Assembly (NCBI RefSeq): GCF_026427775.1
Contig: NZ_CP044532.1
Coordinates: 2,790,001 to 2,854,000, forward strand
Length of the DNA: 64,000 nt
Reading direction: 5' to 3'
Origin: Arthrobacter sp. CDRTa11
Lineage (GTDB): Bacteria; Actinomycetota; Actinomycetes; Actinomycetales; Micrococcaceae
Shown here: positions 52,778-62,517 of the stretch, in pieces
Layout of the letters: each line of letters starts with the position of its first letter
Position numbering within the stretch: position 1 is the first letter of the stretch
The notes under the pieces: generated by a model
Told to the model about the DNA's origin: nothing
The model's input: only the letters and a program-made list of their open reading frames with translations
Databases searched by the model: none
Made by a program: the position numbers and the translations under genes

Positions 52778-52848
52778 CTAGGGTAAGGAGGGGGTTTCCG
52801 CGGTTGCGGTTCCTCGCCTCATGCAGGAGAGAAACGGAGCGGAATTTA

Positions 52849-53772
52849 ATGGCAGAGTCAACGGCGGAATCCGGGACGGAGCAGGACGGGCTGACGCCGG
52901 TCAAGCCCCTCGAAGCGGAGCTGCTCGTGGTCACCGGGATGTCCGGGGCCGGACGCAGCACGGCTGCGGACGCGCTGGAGGACCACGGCTGGTATGTCGT
53001 GGAAAACCTGCCGCCGCAGATGCTCAGCACGCTCGCCGAACTGGTGTCACACGCACCGCAGTCCATTCCGCGGCTTGCCGTGGTCATGGACGTCCGCAGC
53101 AAGGGCCTGTTCGCCGACATCCGCGCTGCCCTGGGTGCCCTTGCCGCGAGCGGCGTGACCTTCCGGGTCCTGTTCCTCGACGCCAACGACGACGTCCTGG
53201 TCCGCCGCTTTGAACAGGGCCGCAGGCCCCACCCGCTGCAGGAAGGCGGCCGGATCCTGGACGGCATCGCCGCAGAACGGGAGCTGCTGACAGAACTCCG
53301 CGACAGCGCCGACGTCGTCCTTGATACCTCTACGTACAACGTCCACGGCCTGGCCACCGCTATCACCGAACTCTTCAGCGAGACCGGACCTGTGGCGCTG
53401 CGGCTGAACGTTATGAGTTTCGGGTTCAAGTACGGCCTGCCGGTAGATTCGAACTACGTGGCTGATGTGCGCTTCATTCCCAACCCGCACTGGGTTCCGC
53501 AGTTGCGCCCGCACACGGGCCTGGACAAGGATGTCAGCGATTATGTCCTGGAGGCCGAAGGCGTGAAGAACTTCGTTGACCGCTATGTACTGGCGCTCGA
53601 ACCGGTCCTGGACGGCTACCGGCGCGAGAACAAGCACTATGCCACCATCGCGGTCGGGTGCACGGGCGGCAAGCACCGCTCGGTGGCCGTCGCCGTCGAG
53701 CTTTCCAAGAAACTGGCCCAATATCCCAGGGTCACCGTCACCACCAGCCACCGGGACCTGGGCCGCGAGTAA
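52849..53772 (+). CDS. rapZ: RapZ/YvcJ-type nucleotide-binding protein
   Basis: A 307-residue protein of the RapZ (YvcJ) family. The P-loop is GMSGAGRST at residues 30-38, with Arg where Lys is usual. The C-terminal RapZ domain is intact: [38 protein letters not shown] and [18 protein letters not shown]. In E. coli it directs decay of the GlmZ RNA, but actinobacteria lack that RNA, so its ligand here is unknown. An in-frame ATG-initiated start at 52849 with a GGAG run near 52836 is chosen over 52804. It shares its stop with the start of yvcK. Confidence 0.95.
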   Translation: MAESTAESGTEQDGLTPVKPLEAELLVVTGMSGAGRSTAADALEDHGWYVVENLPPQMLSTLAELVSHAPQSIPRLAVVMDVRSKGLFADIRAALGALAASGVTFRVLFLDANDDVLVRRFEQGRRPHPLQEGGRILDGIAAERELLTELRDSADVVLDTSTYNVHGLATAITELFSETGPVALRLNVMSFGFKYGLPVDSNYVADVRFIPNPHWVPQLRPHTGLDKDVSDYVLEAEGVKNFVDRYVLALEPVLDGYRRENKHYATIAVGCTGGKHRSVAVAVELSKKLAQYPRVTVTTSHRDLGRE

Positions 53773-54791
53773 TGGGATTGCTTACCGGGCCGATGCCCTT
53801 GATTCCGCCTTCAGGGGGAACAGGAGCAGGCCAGCAGGACAAGGGTCCCAACGTGGTGGCGCTCGGCGGCGGGCACGGCCTGTCCGCCTCGCTGTCAGCC
53901 CTGAGGCTGCTCACGTCACAGCTCACCGCCGTCGTCACGGTAGCGGACGACGGCGGATCATCGGGGCGTCTGCGGGAAGAGTACGCTGTCCTCCCGCCGG
54001 GGGACCTGCGCATGGCGCTGTCCGCGCTCTGTGACGACACCGACTGGGGACGCACGTGGCGCGACGTGATGCAGCACCGGTTCCGGCCGGGCAAGGGTCC
54101 CGGTGGCTCCCTGGATGAACACGCGATGGGTAACCTGCTGATCGTGACGCTCTGGGAGCTCCTGGGCGACACCGTGGCGGGACTCAAGTGGGCAGGGGCC
54201 CTGCTGGGCGCCCGGGGCGAGGTACTGCCAATGTCCACCGTCCCGCTGACCATCGAGGGCGACGTCCGGATCACTGCACCGGACGGTGCGTCCGCACTTG
54301 AAACCATCCGCGGCCAGGCACGCTGCGCGGTGGCCGGTTCGCTGGAACAGGTCCGCCTGCTCCCCGAGGCCGCTCCCGCGTGTGTGGAGGCCCTCACCGC
54401 GATCGAACTGGCCGACTGGGTCATCCTGGGCCCCGGCTCCTGGTACACGTCGGTGCTGCCGCACCTGCTGCTGCCCGAGATGCGGCAGGCGCTGTGCCAT
54501 ACTGCGGCCAAGCGCTGCCTCACCATGAACCTGGCCACCGATACGAAAGAGACATCGGGGATGTCCGCGGCCGACCACCTGCATGCGCTGCGCCGCTACG
54601 CTCCGGGTTTCAGCGTGGATGTGGTGCTGGCGGATCCTGCGTCCGTTCCGGACCTGTCCGAGTTCGAGAAGGCGGCGGAGATGATCGGTGCCGAGGTTGT
54701 CTTGGGTAAAGTAGGGGCGTCGGGCCGCCGGCCCATCCATGACCCCCTGCGTCTGGCGACGGCGTACCAAGACATTTTCGGGAACAGTTAG
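53772..54791 (+). CDS. yvcK: Gluconeogenesis factor YvcK/CofD-like protein
   Basis: A 339-residue protein of the YvcK (UPF0052) family, related to the CofD transferase fold. NVVALGGGHGLSASLSALRLL near residue 27 is the nucleotide-sugar-binding loop, and TVADDGGSSGRLREEY near 57 carries conserved acidic residues. In Bacillus and mycobacteria it affects cell-wall precursor supply and binds UDP-sugars. The ATG at 53772 overlaps the rapZ stop (TAATG); the upstream in-frame extension is rejected because it lies in rapZ. whiA follows after nine bases, giving the conserved rapZ-yvcK-whiA trio. Confidence 0.94.
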   Translation: MGLLTGPMPLIPPSGGTGAGQQDKGPNVVALGGGHGLSASLSALRLLTSQLTAVVTVADDGGSSGRLREEYAVLPPGDLRMALSALCDDTDWGRTWRDVMQHRFRPGKGPGGSLDEHAMGNLLIVTLWELLGDTVAGLKWAGALLGARGEVLPMSTVPLTIEGDVRITAPDGASALETIRGQARCAVAGSLEQVRLLPEAAPACVEALTAIELADWVILGPGSWYTSVLPHLLLPEMRQALCHTAAKRCLTMNLATDTKETSGMSAADHLHALRRYAPGFSVDVVLADPASVPDLSEFEKAAEMIGAEVVLGKVGASGRRPIHDPLRLATAYQDIFGNS

Positions 54792-54800
54792 GAAGGTGCC

Positions 54801-55781
54801 ATGGCACTGACAGCATCGGTCAAGGAAGAACTGTCCCGTCTGGACATCAAGAAGTCATCAGTGCGCAAGGCTGAAGTCTCGGCCATGCTCCGGTTCGCGG
54901 GCGGCCTGCACATCATCTCGGGCCGGATTGTGATCGAGGCCGAAGTGGACCTCGCATCCACAGCACGCCGGCTGCGGGCGGCGGTGGCGGAGGTTTATGG
55001 CCACCAGAGCGAAATCATCGTGGTTTCCGGCGGCGGGCTGCGACGCGGGAGCCGGTATGTGGTCCGCGTGGTCCGCGACGGCGAAGCGCTGGCACGGCAA
55101 ACCGGACTGCTCGACGGCCGGGGCAGGCCTGTCCGTGGGCTTCCGTCAGCCGTGGTGAACGGCTCCGCCGCCGATGCCGAGGCCGTCTGGCGGGGTGCGT
55201 TCCTGGTCCATGGCTCGCTCACGGAACCGGGCCGCTCGTCGTCCCTGGAGGTCACTTGCCCCGGCCCGGAATCCGCCCTGGCACTGGTTGGGGCGGCCCG
55301 CCGCCTCGGCATCCAGGCCAAAGCCCGGGAAGTCAGGGGAGTGGACCGCGTGGTAATCCGCGACGGCGACACCATCGCAGCGTTGCTGACCCGCATGGGC
55401 GCCCACGACGCACTGATGGTCTGGGAGGAACGCCGGATGCGCAAGGAAGTCCGCGCCACCGCCAACCGGCTTGCCAACTTCGACGACGCGAACCTGCGCC
55501 GGTCCGCGCAGGCGGCAGTGGCAGCAGGTGCCCGCGTTGACCGTGCACTCGAAATCCTCGGCGACGACGTCCCGGACCACCTGAAGTACGCCGGCGAGCT
55601 CCGGGTGGCCCACAAGCAGGCAAGCCTCGATGAACTGGGCCGGCTGGCAGATCCCGTGATGACCAAAGACGCGATTGCCGGGCGCATCCGCCGGCTGCTC
55701 GCCATGGCAGACAAACGTGCCATCGACCTGGGGATCCCCGGCACGGACGCCAATGTGACGCCGGAAATGCTGGACGAGTAA
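54801..55781 (+). CDS. whiA: DNA-binding protein WhiA
   Basis: A 326-residue protein with an N-terminal LAGLIDADG-like fold (residues ~1-230) and a C-terminal helix-turn-helix (about 245-320: [59 protein letters not shown]). In Streptomyces it controls sporulation with WhiB; in non-sporulating actinobacteria it links growth and division. ATG 54801 follows AGGAAGGTGCC. Last gene of the rapZ-yvcK-whiA group. Confidence 0.97.
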   Translation: MALTASVKEELSRLDIKKSSVRKAEVSAMLRFAGGLHIISGRIVIEAEVDLASTARRLRAAVAEVYGHQSEIIVVSGGGLRRGSRYVVRVVRDGEALARQTGLLDGRGRPVRGLPSAVVNGSAADAEAVWRGAFLVHGSLTEPGRSSSLEVTCPGPESALALVGAARRLGIQAKAREVRGVDRVVIRDGDTIAALLTRMGAHDALMVWEERRMRKEVRATANRLANFDDANLRRSAQAAVAAGARVDRALEILGDDVPDHLKYAGELRVAHKQASLDELGRLADPVMTKDAIAGRIRRLLAMADKRAIDLGIPGTDANVTPEMLDE

Positions 55782-55790
55782 GAGCGCCCC

Positions 55791-55796
55791 TAGAAT
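55791..55796 (+). promoter_or_regulatory. -10-like element in the whiA-sodA gap
   Basis: TAGAAT, eight bases before the GTG at 55805 that opens a 52-codon frame. It could equally serve sodA with a ~155-base leader. Confidence 0.45.
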
Positions 55797-55804
55797 CAGA
55801 GACT

Positions 55805-55963
55805 GTGACGGAAATACCTGAACCGGGACGAAGGTTATGCCCGGCGAACGGGCCCGGCCCCGCCGGTTCCGTTACCGCAATTTTCCGGATGCCTGTCATC
55901 CGGATGCACAATCCGAGAGTTACCAACCGGACAGACAGTCCACGACATTGGAGGATTTTGTGA
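55805..55963 (+). CDS. Candidate leader ORF overlapping sodA start (52 aa)
   Basis: From GTG 55805 the frame runs 52 codons to a TGA at 55961-55963, which overlaps the sodA GTG by four bases (GTGA). This is the coupling arrangement seen in other pairs here. It has a -10-like TAGAAT at leaderless distance. The product is basic and Pro/Arg-rich in parts; I recognise no family. An open frame this long is not rare in high-GC DNA, so the call rests on the start and stop geometry. Confidence 0.3.
   Translation: MTEIPEPGRRLCPANGPGPAGSVTAIFRMPVIRMHNPRVTNRTDSPRHWRIL
55885..55903 (+). promoter_or_regulatory. Inverted repeat in the sodA leader
   Basis: CCGGATG (55885-55891) and CATCCGG (55897-55903), 7 bp with a CCTGT spacer. 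Possible operator or RNA hairpin; sodA genes in related bacteria are often under iron or redox control. No known factor assigned. Confidence 0.3.
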
Positions 55964-56586
55964 CCGAGTACGTACTGCCAGAACTCAGCTACGACTACGC
56001 AGCCCTTGAGCCGCACATTTCGGCGCGGATCATGGAGCTGCACCACAGCAAGCACCATGCAGCCTACGTTGCAGGCGCCAACAACGCCCTGGCCCAGCTG
56101 GCTGATGCCCGTGACAAGGGCGACTTCGCCAACATCAACCGCCTCTCCAAGGACCTCGCGTTCCACACCGGCGGCCACGTCAACCACTCCGTGTTCTGGA
56201 ACAACCTGTCTCCGGACGGCGGGGACAAGCCCGAGGGCGAGCTCGCCGCTGCCATCGATGACGCCTTCGGCTCCTTCGACGCGTTCCGTGCGCAGTTCTC
56301 CGCAGCCGCCCTGGGCCTCCAGGGATCCGGCTGGGGCTTCCTGGCCTTCGAGCCGATCGGTGGCAACCTTGTCATCGAGCAGCTCTACGACCAGCAGGGC
56401 AACGTGGCGCTGGGCACCACCCCGCTGCTGATGCTGGACATGTGGGAGCACGCCTTCTACCTGGACTACGTCAACGTCAAGGCGGACTATGTCAAGGCAT
56501 TCTGGAACATCGTCAACTGGGCCGACGTCGCCAAGCGCTTCGATGCTGCCCGCTCCAACGCGACGGGCCTCATCACCCTCCCGTAG
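55960..56586 (+). CDS. sodA: Superoxide dismutase, Fe/Mn family
   Basis: A 208-residue enzyme that dismutates superoxide. Metal ligands are His 28 ([12 protein letters not shown]), His 76 ([10 protein letters not shown]), Asp 160 and His 164 ([12 protein letters not shown]), all intact. The sequence is of the actinobacterial cytoplasmic type; whether Mn or Fe is used cannot be read off with certainty. GTG 55960 with TTGGAGGA upstream is preferred over an in-frame start at 55837. An open frame in the leader ends over this GTG. A stable hairpin follows at 56653. Confidence 0.96.
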   Translation: MTEYVLPELSYDYAALEPHISARIMELHHSKHHAAYVAGANNALAQLADARDKGDFANINRLSKDLAFHTGGHVNHSVFWNNLSPDGGDKPEGELAAAIDDAFGSFDAFRAQFSAAALGLQGSGWGFLAFEPIGGNLVIEQLYDQQGNVALGTTPLLMLDMWEHAFYLDYVNVKADYVKAFWNIVNWADVAKRFDAARSNATGLITLP

Positions 56587-56652
56587 TGACGTGCGGTACA
56601 CGCACCTGTAACAAACTTCACATTTAGCGGCATTTGGGCCGGAATGTGGACC

Positions 56653-56680
56653 GTCTGCCCCCGCAGTTGCGGGGGCAGAC
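56653..56680 (+). terminator. Hairpin downstream of sodA
   Basis: GTCTGCCCCCGC (56653-56664) pairs with GCGGGGGCAGAC (56669-56680), 12 bp with an AGTT loop. No U-run; candidate terminator. Confidence 0.65.
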
Positions 56681-56691
56681 CCAGTTAAACG

Positions 56692-56697
56692 TAAGAT
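56692..56697 (+). promoter_or_regulatory. -10-like element before gap
   Basis: TAAGAT, giving a leader of about 145 bases to gap GTG 56848. No clean -35 in the hairpin upstream. Confidence 0.35.
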
Positions 56698-56814
56698 AGG
56701 TCACGGAAGGCGGTTAGCCTTCAGCAACGTGGCTGGTCGCCCTCCGATCTGGTAATCATCTCTGCCCAATGGCGTGCGGGATCTGTTAGTTGGCTTGAAC
56801 GCCTGCTCAACTAG

Positions 56815-57858
<1,044 letters not shown>

Positions 57859-57868
57859 GGTTAGACAC

Positions 57869-59095
57869 ATGACATTTCACACCCTCAACGAACTGATCGC
57901 TGAAGGTGTCCGCGGGCGGTACGTTCTGGTCAGAAGTGACCTGAACGTGCCGCTCGACGGCTTTACGGTGACTGACGACGGCCGCATCAAGGCCTCCCTG
58001 CCAGTGCTGGAAAAGCTCACGGACGCCGGTGCCCGCGTACTGGTCACAGCCCACCTCGGACGTCCCAAGGGCGCCCCGGAAGAAAAGTACTCCTTGAAGC
58101 CCGCCGTGGCACGGCTGGCGGAACTCGCGCCTTTCAAGGTGGTTCTCGCCGAGGACACCGTCGGAAGCTCCGCGAAGGAGCTTTCTGCATCCCTGCAGGA
58201 CGGTGAAGTACTGGTCCTGGAGAACGTGCGCTTCGATGCGCGCGAAACCAGCAAGGACGATTCACAGCGGGCCCAGTTCGCCGATGAGCTGGTGGCCCTG
58301 ACGGGCAGTAACGGCGCCTTTGTGGATGACGCTTTTGGCGCTGTCCACCGCAAGCACGCCAGCGTCTACGACGTCGCCACCCGGCTTCCGTCCTACCAGG
58401 GCGATCTGGTGCACACGGAAGTGGAAGTTCTCCAGAAGCTGACCACTGATACCCAGCGTCCATACGTGGTGGTTCTTGGCGGCTCCAAGGTTTCTGACAA
58501 GCTGGCCGTCATCGACAACCTCCTGGGCAAGGCTGACACCATCCTGGTGGGCGGCGGCATGCTGTTCACGTTCCTTGCTGCCGTTGGCCACCAAGTGGCC
58601 GGCAGCCTCCTGGAAGAGGACCAGATCCCGGTGGTCAAGGACTACCTCCAGCGGGCGGCAGCTGCCGGCACGGAGTTCATTGTCCCCACCGACGTCGTTG
58701 TCGCCGAGAAGTTCAGCGCAGACGCCACGCACGAAACCGTTCCTGCAGACGCCATCGAGGGCAGCAGCTTTGGAGCCAAGGGCATCGGCCTGGACATTGG
58801 CCCCGATTCGGCGGCCGCCTTCGCGGACCGGATCAAGGGTGCAAAAACCGTGTTCTGGAACGGTCCCATGGGAGTCTTCGAGTTTGAAGCCTTTTCCGGC
58901 GGCACCCGGGCTGTAGCGCAGGCACTCACCGAAGCCGATGCGTTCACCGTTGTGGGCGGCGGAGACTCAGCCGCTGCCGTGCGGACACTGGGCTTCGCTG
59001 ACGACGCCTTCGGCCACATTTCAACAGGAGGCGGCGCCAGCCTGGAATACCTTGAAGGCAAGGAACTCCCGGGTCTGAGCGTCCTGGACCGCTAG
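57869..59095 (+). CDS. pgk: Phosphoglycerate kinase
   Basis: A 408-residue enzyme that transfers phosphate from 1,3-bisphosphoglycerate to ADP. The substrate-binding [13 protein letters not shown] near residue 20 and [11 protein letters not shown] near 59 are conserved. [19 protein letters not shown] near 147 and [12 protein letters not shown] follow. The nucleotide-binding hinge contains [10 protein letters not shown], and GGGDSAAAV near 369 closes the active site. Starts at ATG 57869, ten bases after gap, with only a weak ribosome site. A large palindrome separates it from tpiA. Confidence 0.97.
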   Translation: MTFHTLNELIAEGVRGRYVLVRSDLNVPLDGFTVTDDGRIKASLPVLEKLTDAGARVLVTAHLGRPKGAPEEKYSLKPAVARLAELAPFKVVLAEDTVGSSAKELSASLQDGEVLVLENVRFDARETSKDDSQRAQFADELVALTGSNGAFVDDAFGAVHRKHASVYDVATRLPSYQGDLVHTEVEVLQKLTTDTQRPYVVVLGGSKVSDKLAVIDNLLGKADTILVGGGMLFTFLAAVGHQVAGSLLEEDQIPVVKDYLQRAAAAGTEFIVPTDVVVAEKFSADATHETVPADAIEGSSFGAKGIGLDIGPDSAAAFADRIKGAKTVFWNGPMGVFEFEAFSGGTRAVAQALTEADAFTVVGGGDSAAAVRTLGFADDAFGHISTGGGASLEYLEGKELPGLSVLDR

Positions 59096-59120
59096 GTCAC
59101 CGGACACCGCCATATCCTCC

Positions 59121-59154
59121 GGCCGGCAGGGTGCCCGCGGGCACCCTGCCGGCC
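59121..59154 (+). other. Perfect 16-bp palindrome between pgk and tpiA
   Basis: GGCCGGCAGGGTGCCC (59121-59136) and its exact complement (59139-59154) leave a two-base centre. It could be a stable RNA hairpin acting as attenuator, terminator without U-run, or mRNA processing site, or a protein site on DNA. It lies 30 bases before tpiA GTG 59185. Confidence 0.7.
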
Positions 59155-59184
59155 GCACATACATTCAAAACTTTTGGAGAACAC

Positions 59185-60000
59185 GTGACTACGTCAACGA
59201 ACGGCGCTTTTGACCGCACGCCCTTCATCGCGGGCAACTGGAAGATGAACATGGACCACGTCCAGGGCATCACCCTCCTGCAGAAGCTGGCCTGGACCCT
59301 GTCCGACGCCAAGCATGACTACAACCGCGTTGAGGTTGCCGTCTTCCCGCCCTTCACCGACCTTCGCGGCGTGCAGACCCTGGTTCAGGGCGACGACCTC
59401 GATATTGCCTATGGCGGCCAGGATCTGTCGCAGTTCGACTCCGGAGCCTACACCGGCGACATCTCCGGCCAGTTCCTCGGCAAGCTGGGCTGCAAGTACG
59501 TCCTGGTGGGGCACAGCGAACGCCGTACCATCCACCTGGAATCGGACGAAGTACTCAACGCCAAGGTCAAGGCAGCGTTCAAGCATGGAGTAACCCCGGT
59601 GCTGTGTGTCGGCGAAGGCCTGGAAATCCGCCAGGCCGGAACCCATGTAGAGCACACGCTGAACCAGCTCCGCGCGGACGTCGAGGGACTCACCCCCGAA
59701 CAGGCAGCCGAGCTGGTTGTTGCCTACGAACCCGTGTGGGCCATCGGTACGGGCGAAGTAGCGGGACCGGAAGACGCCCAAGAGATGTGTGCAGCCATCC
59801 GCGCCGAACTGGCCACCCTGTTTGGCGACGATGTTGCAGCAAAAATCCGGCTGCTTTACGGCGGCTCAGTCAAGTCCAGCAACGTTGCTGCCATCCTGAA
59901 CGAACGGGACGTCGACGGCGTGTTGGTGGGCGGGGCAAGCCTTGATCCGGCGGAGTTTGCTAATATTGTCAGGTTCGAGAGTCATTTGCTGACGGAGTAG
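59185..60000 (+). CDS. tpiA: Triose-phosphate isomerase
   Basis: A 271-residue TIM-barrel enzyme interconverting dihydroxyacetone phosphate and glyceraldehyde 3-phosphate. Lys 20 (AGNWKMN), His 110 (VGHSERR) and Glu 182 ([11 protein letters not shown]) are the catalytic residues; the phosphate-binding GGSVKSSN and VLVGGASL loops are also present. GTG 59185 has TTTGGAG nearby. The upstream in-frame start would run into the pgk-tpiA palindrome and is rejected. secG follows after 50 bases. Confidence 0.97.
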   Translation: MTTSTNGAFDRTPFIAGNWKMNMDHVQGITLLQKLAWTLSDAKHDYNRVEVAVFPPFTDLRGVQTLVQGDDLDIAYGGQDLSQFDSGAYTGDISGQFLGKLGCKYVLVGHSERRTIHLESDEVLNAKVKAAFKHGVTPVLCVGEGLEIRQAGTHVEHTLNQLRADVEGLTPEQAAELVVAYEPVWAIGTGEVAGPEDAQEMCAAIRAELATLFGDDVAAKIRLLYGGSVKSSNVAAILNERDVDGVLVGGASLDPAEFANIVRFESHLLTE

Positions 60001-60050
60001 TCCGGACGCAGCGCCAGGCTCCCGCAATTCCAATCTTCTGAAAGGCCGTC

Positions 60051-60308
60051 GTGGACGTTCTTCATGTCATTCTGCAGATCCTCCTGGGCATCACCAGCCT
60101 TCTGCTGACGTTGCTTATCCTCCTGCACAAGGGACGGGGCGGCGGTCTGTCGGACATGTTCGGTGGCGGCATGAGCTCCGGCCTCAGCTCTTCCGGCGTG
60201 GCCGAGCGCAACCTGAACAGGTTCACCGTCATCCTTGGCGTCACCTGGGGCGTCGTCATCATTGCCCTGGGCCTGATTATGCGCTTTAGTGGCGCGGGCG
60301 ACTCCTAA
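60051..60308 (+). CDS. secG: Preprotein translocase subunit SecG
   Basis: An 85-residue membrane protein with two hydrophobic helices (about residues 5-25 and 57-79) around a Gly/Ser-rich cytoplasmic loop (GGGLSDMFGGGMSSGLSSS). SecG joins SecYE and assists SecA-driven export. Starts at GTG 60051 with GAAAGG upstream. Following tpiA is the usual actinobacterial order. Confidence 0.93.
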   Translation: MDVLHVILQILLGITSLLLTLLILLHKGRGGGLSDMFGGGMSSGLSSSGVAERNLNRFTVILGVTWGVVIIALGLIMRFSGAGDS

Positions 60309-60362
60309 CCCTTATTCCTGCTGATCCTGGACCGGCACTGCCGCCAGGGGACACTCCGAACT

Positions 60363-60397
60363 AAACTGTGGCTGTTGGCACCCAACAGCCACAGTTT
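60363..60397 (+). terminator. 16-bp perfect hairpin between secG and rbpA
   Basis: 60363-60378 pairs exactly with 60382-60397, with a CAC loop. Could terminate the glycolytic/secG transcript and also lies in the rbpA 5' region, overlapping a TAAACT -10-like site at 60362. No U-run directly after it. Confidence 0.6.
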
Positions 60398-60419
60398 CAG
60401 TTAACAGCCAGGAGTCCCG

Positions 60420-60815
60420 ATGGTAAACACAGCGTCAGGATTCCGTGGCACCCGCGTGGGTGTCACGGAAGGAACCGGCCTCAAGAACCAGTCCGATGAT
60501 TTTCCCGGTGACAGATTGCCGCGTATGCGTGTTTCCTATTGGTGCGCCAAGGGACACGAAACGCGGCCTGTTTTTATTAAGCTGCCGGAAGACCAGGTTC
60601 CCCTGGTCTGGGACTGCCGCAGATGTGGGGCCACGGCGTCAAGGGACGGGCAGGAAGCTGCCCTCGACGAAGCTGTCGAAGAAGGTTTCAAGAGCCATCT
60701 GGAATACGTTAAAGAACGGCGCTCCGACCAGGACGCCGAAGACGTCCTGGCCGGAGCGCTCGAACGCTTACGCGCCCGCGGCGTCCTTGCGGACCAGTTG
60801 CCGGGGGACCCGTGA
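60420..60815 (+). CDS. rbpA: RNA polymerase-binding protein RbpA
   Basis: A 131-residue actinobacterial transcription factor that binds RNA polymerase with group 1 and 2 sigma factors and stabilises open complexes. The N-terminal tail (FRGTRVGV) is typical, and a metal-binding or zinc-like core follows: SYWCAKGHETRP near residue 37 and WDCRRCGATAS near 59. The C-terminal sigma-interaction helix is LDEAVEEGFKSHLEYVKERRS. It carries a longer tail than the usual ~110-125 residues. AGGAG lies five bases before ATG 60420. Its last 48 bases overlap the convergent pgl gene. Confidence 0.96.
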   Translation: MVNTASGFRGTRVGVTEGTGLKNQSDDFPGDRLPRMRVSYWCAKGHETRPVFIKLPEDQVPLVWDCRRCGATASRDGQEAALDEAVEEGFKSHLEYVKERRSDQDAEDVLAGALERLRARGVLADQLPGDP

Positions 60816-61586
60816 CGCGGCGTTCTCGTCAATAAGCCAGAGTGTGCGGGACGTGCCTCGAGGGCCGGCCGCCGGTACCTGGACCGGGTTGGCGCCGGCA
60901 AGCGCCAGGCCCACCGCTCCCGCCTTGTCCTCGCCCGCCACGACCATCCACACTTCGGCGGCAGTGTTGATGGCCGGCAACGTCAGCGAAATGCGCAGGG
61001 GCGGGGGCTTGGGGGAGTTTCGGACGCCAACAACCGTCAGCGACTTCTCCCGAATGCCTCCCTGCTCCGGAAACAGCGATGCCACATGCGCGTCGGGGCC
61101 AACGCCCAGCAGAACCACATCCAGCCGCGGAAGCACGCCAGGCTGGTCCGCGCGGTCATCTGACATGTCCGCAGCGTGCTCCGCCTCAGCCGCCTCCCGA
61201 AGCCTGCGGGCGTAGTCCTCTGCCCCCTCCTCCGGGGTGTCAAAGTCATCCGCGGAGGCAGGCTCGTGAATCCTGGCGGGATCCACCGGAATGTGCGACA
61301 GCAGCGCGTCAAAAGCCTGCTTGGTGTTACGGTCGGCGTCGCCGGCGGACACGAAACGTTCGTCGCCCCACCAGAAGTTCACCCGCGACCAGTCAACGGC
61401 AGGCGCCGCCGGAGAGTCAGCAACAGCCTTCAGCGTACCGATGCCAACCGTGCCGCCAGTAAGCACCACCGTGGCCTCACCGTACTTATCCTGCACATCA
61501 ACAAGTTTTGTGATCAGGCGGGCTGCGATGGCAGCCATCAGGACGGATGAATCAGGATGAATGCTTACTCTTGGCTCAACGCTCAC
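60768..61586 (-). CDS. pgl: 6-phosphogluconolactonase
   Basis: A 272-residue enzyme hydrolysing 6-phosphogluconolactone in the oxidative pentose phosphate pathway. VVLTGGTVGIGTLKAV near residue 40, VNFWWGDERFVSAGDADRN near 71 and VVLLGVGPDAHVASLFP near 157 are family blocks; canonical GGDGHxAS has been altered to GVGPDAH. GTG 61586 overlaps opcA by 11 bases. The 3' end overlaps rbpA convergently, so full transcripts would be antisense to each other. Confidence 0.94.
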   Translation of the reverse strand: MSVEPRVSIHPDSSVLMAAIAARLITKLVDVQDKYGEATVVLTGGTVGIGTLKAVADSPAAPAVDWSRVNFWWGDERFVSAGDADRNTKQAFDALLSHIPVDPARIHEPASADDFDTPEEGAEDYARRLREAAEAEHAADMSDDRADQPGVLPRLDVVLLGVGPDAHVASLFPEQGGIREKSLTVVGVRNSPKPPPLRISLTLPAINTAAEVWMVVAGEDKAGAVGLALAGANPVQVPAAGPRGTSRTLWLIDENAASRVPRQLVRKDAAGA

Positions 61587-62517
61587 TGGGTCGGACGCTC
61601 CTTAGATTGGTACGTGGCAGTCCAATAGTAATCACTTCTCCGAAGACTTCGTCGGGGTCCAGGCGGCGGAGTTCTTCGGCGAGGCAGTCGCGGAGGCTGC
61701 GTCGTGGGAGTGAGATGCGTTGGGCTGGTTGTCCGGGTTGGGTGAGTTCGGCGATGGAGAGTCCGGGGCGGAAGAGTTGGACGTCGCCGCCGGGGCGGCT
61801 GAGCCGGACGCGGCGGATCCCGGTTCCGGCGGGGTCCGCGACGATGGTGACGGGGGCGTCCAGGGACAGGGTGAGCCAGGCCGCGAGGAGGATGGTGGAG
61901 GGGGAGTCGGAGGCGCCTTCGACCGCGACGGCTGTCACGGGGGAGGGGTCTACCTGGTCCAGGACCGCGGCGAGCTGGATCCGCCAGTTCGTCAGCCGGG
62001 TCCAGGCCAGGTCGGTATCACCGGCTTTGTAGGTGGTCCGGATGTTCTCCAGGGCCTGTTGCGGGTCCGGTTCATTCGCGGAATCGGTGATCCGGCGGTG
62101 CGCGATCCGCCCGATCGAGGTTTCGCAGGCGTTTTCCGGGGCGCCGTGCGGCCACCACGCCACGATCGGGGCGTCCGGCAGCAACAGCGCGGCGACCAGG
62201 GACTCGGACTCGTGTGCGAGCTGGCCGTAGCCGCGCAGCACGATCACCTCGGACGCGCCGGCGTCCCCGCCGACCCGGATCTGCGCGTCCAGCCGGTCCG
62301 GGGCGTCCTTGCCGGCGTCGGCCAGCACAATGATCCGGCAGGGGTGTTCCCGGCTGGCCTCGTTCGCGGCCTCGATCGCTTCTTCCTCGAGCCCGGACTT
62401 GGTCACGACCACCAGGGTCAGGACCCGGCCCAGCGCGATCACGCCGCCCTGCTCGCGCAGGGCCATGATCTTCTTGGACACCTTCGAAGTGGTGGTGTCC
62501 GGCAAATCAACAATCAT
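61576..62517 (-). CDS. opcA: Glucose-6-phosphate dehydrogenase assembly protein OpcA
   Basis: A 313-residue protein needed in actinobacteria and cyanobacteria for active glucose-6-phosphate dehydrogenase. Opens MIVDLPDTTTSKVSKKIMALRE; VLTLVVVTKSG near residue 30 and VIVLRGYGQLAHESESLVAALLLPDAPIVAWWP near 92 are typical of the family. ATG 62517 shares a four-base overlap with the zwf stop (ATGA). pgl starts inside its end, completing a coupled zwf-opcA-pgl unit. Confidence 0.95.
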   Translation of the reverse strand: MIVDLPDTTTSKVSKKIMALREQGGVIALGRVLTLVVVTKSGLEEEAIEAANEASREHPCRIIVLADAGKDAPDRLDAQIRVGGDAGASEVIVLRGYGQLAHESESLVAALLLPDAPIVAWWPHGAPENACETSIGRIAHRRITDSANEPDPQQALENIRTTYKAGDTDLAWTRLTNWRIQLAAVLDQVDPSPVTAVAVEGASDSPSTILLAAWLTLSLDAPVTIVADPAGTGIRRVRLSRPGGDVQLFRPGLSIAELTQPGQPAQRISLPRRSLRDCLAEELRRLDPDEVFGEVITIGLPRTNLRSVRPSER

